Below are positions 1-3,870 of a stretch of 7,233 bases of DNA, in pieces. Every line of letters begins with the position of its first letter. The stretch's first letter is position 1. Source of the stretch: Gammaproteobacteria bacterium (GTDB lineage: Bacteria; Pseudomonadota; Gammaproteobacteria; Eutrophobiales; Eutrophobiaceae); NCBI GenBank assembly GCA_009843675.1, contig VYCZ01000254.1:2888-10120 (forward strand), read 5' to 3'. A program made the translations under genes and the position numbers. The notes under the pieces were generated by a model. It saw only the letters and a program-made list of their open reading frames with translations, made no database searches and was not told the DNA's origin.

Positions 1-652
1 CAAGCAGGGGGTGCTGGACGTGCTGCGCGCCTACGAGCCTGGCAAGACGGAGGCGGAACTCATGGGCATCGCCGAGAACACCTTTGCCGCGGCCGGCTGC
101 GCCCGCAACACCATGGACATGATACAGATGGGACCGAACGGCTCCCTGGAACCGCAGATGGTGTTCCCCTCAAACCGCCCCATACAGGACAGCGACGGCA
201 TGATGTACGGCCTGGAGATCTCCGGCGAGGGCGGCCACTGGGTCGAGTTCTCCCGCCCCGTGTTCCCGCAGGGCGCGGATGATATCACCAGGGAGATGAT
301 GACGGCCTACCAGGAATTCCACGAACTGGCCAAGGAACACATGAAAGCCGGCAACACCGCCGAGGCAGCCAGCAACGCCTGCATGAAGCCAATCTTCGAC
401 CGCGGTTACCGCTCAGGCCACGTCTGCGGCCACTCCATCGGCATGACCATGATCGAAATGCCCAGGATAGGCGAGGGCTTCGACTTCGTCCTGCCGGAGA
501 ACATGGTCTGCTCCATGCACCCCCACTTCATGAACCAGGAACGCACCCACTCCCTCTATTTCCAGGAAACCTACCGCGTAGGCCGCGACGGCGGCGAACC
601 CCTGTCCGGGGTGCCGATCAAGGCGTACCAGGGGGGTGAAGAGTCTTTTTAA
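1..652 (+). CDS. M24-family (creatinase/aminopeptidase P fold) protein, 3' part only
   Basis: The reading frame is open from the window edge (codons in phase from base 2) to TAA at 650-652, so the N-terminal part lies outside. The visible 216 residues resemble the C-terminal pita-bread domain of M24 proteins: a GMTE-like start (PGKTEAEL), a GLEISGEGG...EFSR segment where M24 peptidases have the D...DITR metal-ligand motif, GHSIGM supplying the conserved His (codon 431-433), LPENMVCSMHPHF where the family usually has PGMVFTIEPG, and QETYRV carrying the last conserved Glu (codon 566-568). The two Asp ligands appear as Glu (codons 215-217 and 245-247), and the first Glu ligand appears as His (codon 518-520). 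Known M24 members include Xaa-Pro peptidases, creatinase (metal-free) and DMSP lyase DddP. The substitutions suggest a non-standard member, perhaps not a peptidase. The fold assignment is secure; the reaction is unknown. The C-terminus is complete and no terminator hairpin follows. Confidence 0.85.
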   Translation, partial: KQGVLDVLRAYEPGKTEAELMGIAENTFAAAGCARNTMDMIQMGPNGSLEPQMVFPSNRPIQDSDGMMYGLEISGEGGHWVEFSRPVFPQGADDITREMMTAYQEFHELAKEHMKAGNTAEAASNACMKPIFDRGYRSGHVCGHSIGMTMIEMPRIGEGFDFVLPENMVCSMHPHFMNQERTHSLYFQETYRVGRDGGEPLSGVPIKAYQGGEESF

Positions 653-737
653 ATCGTTACTTGAGTTTCCCCGATACAGCACAAATGCTTGCGGAGAGAC
701 TCATATAGACGGGTTGGACTGAACCAAGACAAATGAT

Positions 738-766
738 GTGACATATCTCTTATTTTGTGATAGACA
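738..766 (+). promoter_or_regulatory. Candidate sigma-70 promoter for the Sel1-repeat gene, leaderless geometry
   Basis: GTGACA at 738-743 matches TTGACA in five of six bases. A 17-base spacer leads to TAGACA at 761-766, a weak -10 (three of six) preceded by a TGn extension (TG at 758-759). The expected transcription start is about base 773, the A of the ATG. This agrees with the absence of a Shine-Dalgarno sequence before that ATG. The arms of an 8-bp inverted repeat (709-716 and 765-772) flank the element. This is prediction by eye only. Confidence 0.3.
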
Positions 767-772
767 ACCCGT

Positions 773-2137
773 ATGAAGAAAATTCAGGATTTCCAGCCTT
801 TTAACCAATGGAATCCTTCCTACCCAGAGGAATTTAGGCCTATCGATCTTAGGCCATTCGACGCTCCGTTTGAGGTGTTGGCGAAGTGGTATCGCTGGAT
901 GGCTGACCAAGGCTTTGCCTGGGCACAATCCAGTCTTGCTAACTGCTATCTCAAAGGCTTAGGTGTGGTATTTCAAGACTACTCAGAAGCAATCAGGTGG
1001 TATCGTTTAGCGGCAGAGAAGGGTCAGGCTAAGGCACAAAATGCCCTCGGTGCTATGTATGAACATGGCATGGGTATACAACAAGATTGGAAGGAAGCAG
1101 TTAAATGGTATCACAAGGCGGCAGAGAAGGGTTTTAACTTGGCGAAAAGCAACCTTGGTGCCATGTATTACGAAGGTAAAGGCGTATCTCAAGACTATAC
1201 GGAAGCGGTGAAATGGTTTAATTTGGCAGCGAAGAAGGGCATTGCCGTCGCCCAGAACAACCTTGGTGTTGCATATCACCAAGGCAATGGCGTACCTCAA
1301 GACCAAATGGAAGCTGCGAAATGGTATCGCTTGTCGGCAAAGCGGGGCTATGCTGATGCGCAGTATGCCCTTGGTATGATGTATCTCAACATCGATGGTA
1401 ACGGCATATCGCAAGATCATAAGAGAGCAATAAAATGGTTGAGATTGGCGGCAAAACAGGGAGATTTGAGAGCGCACTACAACCTCGGAGTCATGTATTA
1501 CCAAGGCGATGGCGTACCACAAGACTACTCAGAAGCAGTGAAATGGTATCAACAGGCGGCAATGCAAGACTTTCACTTGGCACGACAAAACATCGGTATG
1601 ATGTATGAGCGCGGAGAAGGCTTACCGCAAGACTATGAAAAAGCAGCTAAATGGTTTTCTCTGACGGCAGCCCAGGGCCTTCGTGAAGGACAATTCAAAC
1701 TTGGTGATATGTATGAACACGGTAAAGGCGTATTGCAGGATTGGAAGGAAGCGGAGAAATGGTATCGTTTAGCAGCAGAGCAAGGTTATGCCGCAGCACA
1801 ACACAATCTAGGTGTCATGTATGAGCGTGGCAATGGCGTACCGCAAGATTGGGAAGAAGCAGAAAAATGGTATCGCCTTGCAGCAAAGCAGGGTTATACC
1901 GAGGCGCAATTCAAGCTAGCAATTACCTATTCCTCCGGTCAAGACATGCCACAAGACAATATAGAAGCTCATATGTGGCTTAACAGTGTCTCCTCAGATT
2001 TGTTAGATGATTTAAGTAGTACAATTTCATCTGAGACCTCACCCAGAGTTAAAAAGCTGTTCTCAAGAACATTAAGTGGGGCTGGTTTACGTGGGATCAG
2101 CAGGTTAGTTCGTGGAATGATATCGCCAATAAAATAA
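773..2137 (+). CDS. Sel1-like repeat (SLR/TPR superfamily) protein
   Basis: This 454-residue protein is made almost entirely of Sel1-like repeats. Residues 1-36 are a polar lead-in without a signal peptide. Residues 37-398 carry ten repeats with the pattern A-x-KWY-x-x-AA-x-x-G-x-x-x-AQ-x-x-LG-x-MY-x-x-G-x-GV-x-QD-x-x-EA; nine are 36 residues long and the fifth (181-218) is 38. An eleventh repeat begins at 399 (AHMWL) and breaks off into an unusual Lys/Arg-rich tail (about 426-454). Sel1 repeats form alpha-solenoids that bind other proteins; no catalytic residues are visible, so a cytoplasmic scaffold or adaptor role is inferred. The ATG at 773 is the first in-frame start after a stop at 761-763 and has no Shine-Dalgarno sequence. 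One hand-counted 60-base stretch (1141-1200) is about 45% GC, against about 65% for a stretch of the minus-strand operon (5041-5100), suggesting separate ancestry. Confidence 0.93.
   Translation: MKKIQDFQPFNQWNPSYPEEFRPIDLRPFDAPFEVLAKWYRWMADQGFAWAQSSLANCYLKGLGVVFQDYSEAIRWYRLAAEKGQAKAQNALGAMYEHGMGIQQDWKEAVKWYHKAAEKGFNLAKSNLGAMYYEGKGVSQDYTEAVKWFNLAAKKGIAVAQNNLGVAYHQGNGVPQDQMEAAKWYRLSAKRGYADAQYALGMMYLNIDGNGISQDHKRAIKWLRLAAKQGDLRAHYNLGVMYYQGDGVPQDYSEAVKWYQQAAMQDFHLARQNIGMMYERGEGLPQDYEKAAKWFSLTAAQGLREGQFKLGDMYEHGKGVLQDWKEAEKWYRLAAEQGYAAAQHNLGVMYERGNGVPQDWEEAEKWYRLAAKQGYTEAQFKLAITYSSGQDMPQDNIEAHMWLNSVSSDLLDDLSSTISSETSPRVKKLFSRTLSGAGLRGISRLVRGMISPIK
881..1966 (+). repeat. Ten tandem 108-bp coding repeats (Sel1 units)
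   Basis: The Sel1 repeats appear at DNA level as direct repeats of 108 bp (114 bp for the fifth). Copies 9 and 10 look closest: the KWYRLAA...QGY stretches near 1757-1790 and 1865-1898 differ at only a few, mostly silent, positions. The QDWKEA coding stretches near 1083 and 1737 are also almost the same. Such arrays can expand or contract by slippage or recombination. Confidence 0.85.
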
Positions 2138-2198
2138 CTAAGGAAGACTGAACCGCCCCGGATTTGCCGAAGACTCCATTTCTTGAGAGGGTGACGTA

Positions 2199-2417
2199 AT
2201 GAGAGACTACCACATCAATATATTTTACAGTGAGCAAGATCAAGGCTACATCGCTGATATTCCGGACCTGAAAGTCTGCTCTGCCTTCGGGGAAACGCCA
2301 TCGGAAGCGCTGAAGGAAGTATTGGCAGCAAAAGAAAGCTGGTTAGAAGCAGCAAAGTCTAATGGGAAGCCGATTCCACTGCCTGAATACCGGCCAGTTA
2401 TTTATCAAGCCGCATAA
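2199..2417 (+). CDS. HicB-family antitoxin-like protein, short form without DNA-binding domain (orphan)
   Basis: The 72 residues match the partial RNase H fold of short HicB-family antitoxins: HINIFYSEQDQGYIADIPDL (residues 5-24), CSAFGETPSEALKEV (27-41), a helix with WLEAAK (48-53), and the GKPIP..EYRPVIYQ end (56-70). Family members bind and neutralise a HicA mRNA interferase. No ribbon-helix-helix or HTH domain follows, so it would not be expected to repress its own promoter. A good Shine-Dalgarno (GAGAGG, 2185-2190) lies 8 bases before the ATG. No HicA toxin flanks it: the Sel1 gene ends 61 bases upstream and another antitoxin-like gene follows. It is either a solitary antitoxin or a second partner for the HicA encoded at 2725. 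Family assignment is firm; function without its own toxin is inferred. Confidence 0.85.
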   Translation: MRDYHINIFYSEQDQGYIADIPDLKVCSAFGETPSEALKEVLAAKESWLEAAKSNGKPIPLPEYRPVIYQAA

Positions 2418-2480
2418 GAATCCGGGGACATTAAAACGAGCAAAAACGTACTGGCAAGAGTACAGGAGAAGAAGATAGTA

Positions 2481-2687
2481 ATGACCCGCGATGTAAGAAC
2501 GACTCACGGCGAACACCTCCGCAATCCTCAAGTAGCGGCAGAGTATTTGAACCTGGCTTTACAGGAAGATGACTCTGGTATCGTGCTGATGGCGCTACTT
2601 AATATCGCCGAAGCCCAGGAAGAAGGCATTGAGGGGTTGGTGGCGTGCTTCCCTAATCACAATAAACGAATAAAAAAGTACGAATAA
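2481..2687 (+). CDS. Truncated addiction-module antidote-like protein (HTH half missing)
   Basis: The first 50 or so of 68 residues fit the N-terminus of the small HTH antidote family paired with RelE/HigB-type toxins (TIGR02684-like): LRNPQVAAEYLNLALQED (13-30) and IVLMALLNIAEAQ (34-46). Members usually run to about 95-100 residues with an HTH of the type ...LARETGLSRESLY.... Here that half is replaced by GLVACFPNHNKRIKKYE and a stop. I read the other two plus-strand frames downstream and found no displaced HTH, so a simple frameshift does not explain it. AGGAG at 2464-2468 can serve as ribosome binding site, a little far (12 bases). No toxin gene is adjacent on either side. It may be a decaying gene or a reduced regulator. 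Family reading is moderate in confidence. Confidence 0.6.
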   Translation: MTRDVRTTHGEHLRNPQVAAEYLNLALQEDDSGIVLMALLNIAEAQEEGIEGLVACFPNHNKRIKKYE

Positions 2688-2702
2688 TATTGATTTTCGT
2701 GC
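2678..2702 (+). promoter_or_regulatory. Imperfect inverted repeat, possible HicB operator
   Basis: ACGAA (2680-2684) and TTCGT (2696-2700) are inverted arms with an 11-base spacer. One mismatch further out, G2678 pairs with C2702. It surrounds the candidate -35 of hicAB. HicB antitoxins with a DNA-binding domain repress their own operon through such sites in known systems. The short arms make this tentative. Confidence 0.3.
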
Positions 2703-2718
2703 TATGTAGTGCTACTTT
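2690..2718 (+). promoter_or_regulatory. Candidate hicAB promoter, extended -10
   Basis: TTGATT at 2690-2695 (four of six to TTGACA) and TACTTT at 2713-2718 are separated by 17 bases, with TG at 2710-2711 making an extended -10. The predicted start is about base 2725, the A of the hicA ATG, which has no Shine-Dalgarno sequence. This suggests a leaderless hicAB mRNA. The -35 lies between the arms of an inverted repeat (2678-2702). Assigned by eye. Confidence 0.4.
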
Positions 2719-2724
2719 TACATC

Positions 2725-2931
2725 ATGGACGGAACGGAATTCATCTGGCGCGTCAAGCGTTATGCAAGGAAGACAGGGCAGAAATGCCGCTATAACCCCA
2801 GGCATGGTAAAGGAAGTCACGGTCGTCTTCATCTGGGCGACAGGCTTACGACTGTTCCGCGCAAAGAAATCGGCAAAGGTCTTTTAGCGGCGATGTTGAA
2901 AGACCTTGGTATCGATAAAGAGGAATTCTGA
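2725..2931 (+). CDS. hicA: HicA-type mRNA interferase toxin
   Basis: HicA toxins are small double-stranded-RNA-binding-fold ribonucleases that cleave mRNA and are held inactive by HicB. The 68 residues fit the subfamily with an N-terminal FIWRVKRYARKTGQ helix (6-19), a GKGSHGRLHLG segment with the catalytic His at residue 32, TTVPRKEIGKGLLAAMLKDLGI (42-63), and the typical EEF end. Length is normal. The ATG at 2725 gives the expected N-terminus (MDGTEFI) but has no Shine-Dalgarno; a promoter placed for a leaderless start lies directly upstream. Its stop TGA (2929-2931) overlaps the hicB ATG by one base, the usual tight coupling of toxin to antitoxin. All key residues I can judge are present, so the toxin is probably active. 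Confidence 0.92.
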   Translation: MDGTEFIWRVKRYARKTGQKCRYNPRHGKGSHGRLHLGDRLTTVPRKEIGKGLLAAMLKDLGIDKEEF

Positions 2932-3371
2932 TGTACTACGTTTATCCATGTGTTTTAACCCCGGAAGAGAGAGGGGGTTTCTATGTAAGCTTCCCGGATG
3001 TGCCTGGGGCGCTTACCGGCGGCAAGGACCGGAGCGAGGCACTGACATTGGCTGAGGATGCATTGACAGCCGCTTTAGCCGGATATGTCCAGGAGCACTG
3101 GGACATTCCCATACCAAGCGCTATTGTGGACGGCCAGGAACTTGTCGCGGTTTCGCCAATCGTCGCTGCCAAACTGGCTCTTTACACGGCGATGCGCCGC
3201 CAGGGCATTACCAAGACTGCACTGGCAAAACGTCTTGGTCTGAGCGAGTCTGCGGTCCGAAAGCTGGTCGACCCCGATCATCGTTCACATATCAGCAGTG
3301 TTGAAGCGGCACTGCGTGCAGTGGGAAGAAGCCTCGTGGTTGGGGACAGGGCCGCGAGTGCGCTAGCCTGA
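2931..3371 (+). CDS. hicB: HicB antitoxin with C-terminal HTH domain
   Basis: This 146-residue partner of HicA has two parts. Residues 1-75 form the HicB partial RNase H fold (YVYPCVLTPEERGGFYVSFP, DVPGALTGGKDRSEALTLAEDAL, then IPIPSAIVDGQELVAV). Residues 77-137 form an XRE-like HTH (ITKTALAKRLGLSESAVRKLVD at 93-114) that would bind the operator. The first part blocks HicA, and the second allows autorepression of the operon, as in characterised HicAB pairs. The ATG lies within the hicA stop codon (TGATG) and is served by AGGA at 2921-2924, 6 bases upstream. The gene is intact and of normal length. The 203 bases that follow contain no obvious terminator hairpin. Confidence 0.93.
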   Translation: MYYVYPCVLTPEERGGFYVSFPDVPGALTGGKDRSEALTLAEDALTAALAGYVQEHWDIPIPSAIVDGQELVAVSPIVAAKLALYTAMRRQGITKTALAKRLGLSESAVRKLVDPDHRSHISSVEAALRAVGRSLVVGDRAASALA

Positions 3372-3472
3372 AAAATTAAACAGCCTGGATATCACGAGTT
3401 TCGGGGTAAATCAAATGATGTGCGCCTACCAGGATCATTTTTCAAATTCAGTAGTTCAAAACGCTTTATTTT
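3372..3472. other. Non-coding stretch between hicB and the palindrome
   Basis: The full intergenic gap is 203 bases (3372-3574). In this first half I see no RelE/HigB toxin gene, no tRNA-like fold and no clear intrinsic terminator. One plus frame is open from 3367 to TAA at 3478-3480 with ATG at 3415, giving only 21 codons without a ribosome binding site or recognisable similarity. CCTGG (3384-3388) and CCAGG (3429-3433) are complementary but too far apart and short to call a structure. Confidence 0.5.
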
Positions 3473-3493
3473 TTGTATAAGATTTTATACAAT
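3465..3493 (+). promoter_or_regulatory. Candidate promoter overlapping the palindrome
   Basis: TACAAT at 3488-3493 matches TATAAT in five of six bases. A 17-base spacer leads back to TTTATT at 3465-3470, a weak -35. The -10 lies inside the right arm of the palindrome, so a bound repressor would block RNA polymerase. The expected start at about 3500 is almost at the ATG at 3502. Another -10 (TAAGAT, 3478-3483) with TTCAAA (3455-3460) is possible. Confidence 0.4.
3473..3492. promoter_or_regulatory. Perfect palindromic operator-like site upstream of XRE gene
   Basis: TTGTATAA (3473-3480) and TTATACAA (3485-3492) are perfect 8-base inverted arms around GATT. The symmetry and position, about 82 bases before the XRE-family start and overlapping a candidate -10, are what is expected of an operator bound by an HTH dimer. 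The most likely binder is the product of the gene at 3575 (autoregulation); HicB is the alternative. It is not terminator-like, because the arms are AT-rich and no T tract follows. Confidence 0.6.
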
Positions 3494-3501
3494 CCAAATC
3501 T

Positions 3502-3573
3502 ATGGAAGGGATTCTCAAGGGTCCGATAAGCACACAATCACAAGGCGTTATCGACATGCAAAAGAGAGTTTGA
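3502..3573 (+). CDS. Possible 23-codon leader ORF upstream of XRE regulator
   Basis: ATG at 3502 opens a 23-codon frame (begins MEGILKGP, ends DMQKRV) to TGA at 3571-3573, leaving one base before the XRE gene's ATG at 3575. That spacing would allow translational coupling. There is no Shine-Dalgarno sequence, but the start sits about where the candidate promoter would begin transcription. The peptide is not recognised. It could be chance, a leader peptide, or the eroded end of a lost toxin gene, which in this family usually sits just upstream. Low confidence that it is translated. Confidence 0.2.
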   Translation: MEGILKGPISTQSQGVIDMQKRV

Positions 3574-3574
3574 A

Positions 3575-3847
3575 ATGAAACGTGTGACTACCGGTAGTAT
3601 TTTCGATGCTCTGGAATTAGATCCGGGTGAAGCTGAGAAGTTGAAAATCAAAGCAGCCCTGTTCGATGCCATTATTGCCTTCATTAAAGAAAATGAGCTG
3701 ACGCAGGAGCAGGCTGCAAAGATCATGGGTGTACAGCGTTCGCGTATCGGTGATGTGTGTAGGGGGAAAATCTCAGGGTTCTCCATTGACAGCCTTGTTT
3801 CCATGGCGGCCAGGGCCGGCCTTCATCCGTTGCAAATTGCAGCGTAG
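3575..3847 (+). CDS. XRE/HTH_37-type antitoxin-like transcriptional regulator (orphan)
   Basis: The 90 residues match small HTH regulators that act as antitoxins to RelE/HigB (Gp49-type) toxins: an N-terminal SIFDALELDPGEAEKLKIKAALFDAIIAFI region (8-37), then the HTH LTQEQAAKIMGVQRSRIGDVCRGK (42-65), then the FSIDSLVSMAARAGL segment (69-83). Length is typical. AGAGAG at 3563-3568, 6 bases before the ATG, is an acceptable ribosome binding site. No toxin gene lies in the 203 bases upstream, and the next gene downstream is on the other strand, so it is an orphan. The palindrome at 3473-3492 is its probable operator. It may be a solitary regulator, or an antitoxin left after toxin loss. DNA-binding role is well supported; the partner is unknown. 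Confidence 0.85.
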   Translation: MKRVTTGSIFDALELDPGEAEKLKIKAALFDAIIAFIKENELTQEQAAKIMGVQRSRIGDVCRGKISGFSIDSLVSMAARAGLHPLQIAA

Positions 3848-3870
3848 TGTTCTCGTTGTCTATATCCTGT

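Noticed and set aside
1007..1522. Minus-strand 171-codon open frame within the Sel1 gene
   Set aside because: It mirrors the repeats on the other strand (periodic repeats of the same complement) and has no family similarity; it is a shadow.
2448..2463. GTACT...AGTAC small inverted repeat before the antidote-like gene
   Set aside because: Five-base arms are too short to support an operator or regulatory hairpin.
2923..2933. GGAATTCTGATG occurs at both the hicA-hicB junction and the receptor-thioredoxin junction (minus strand, near 5742)
   Set aside because: Both proteins independently end in Glu-Phe and both junctions use the common TGATG overlap, so the shared 12 bases are probably chance, not a repeat element.
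3415..3480. 21-codon plus-strand ORF between hicB and the XRE gene
   Set aside because: It has no ribosome binding site, no recognised similarity and ends inside the palindrome; probably chance.
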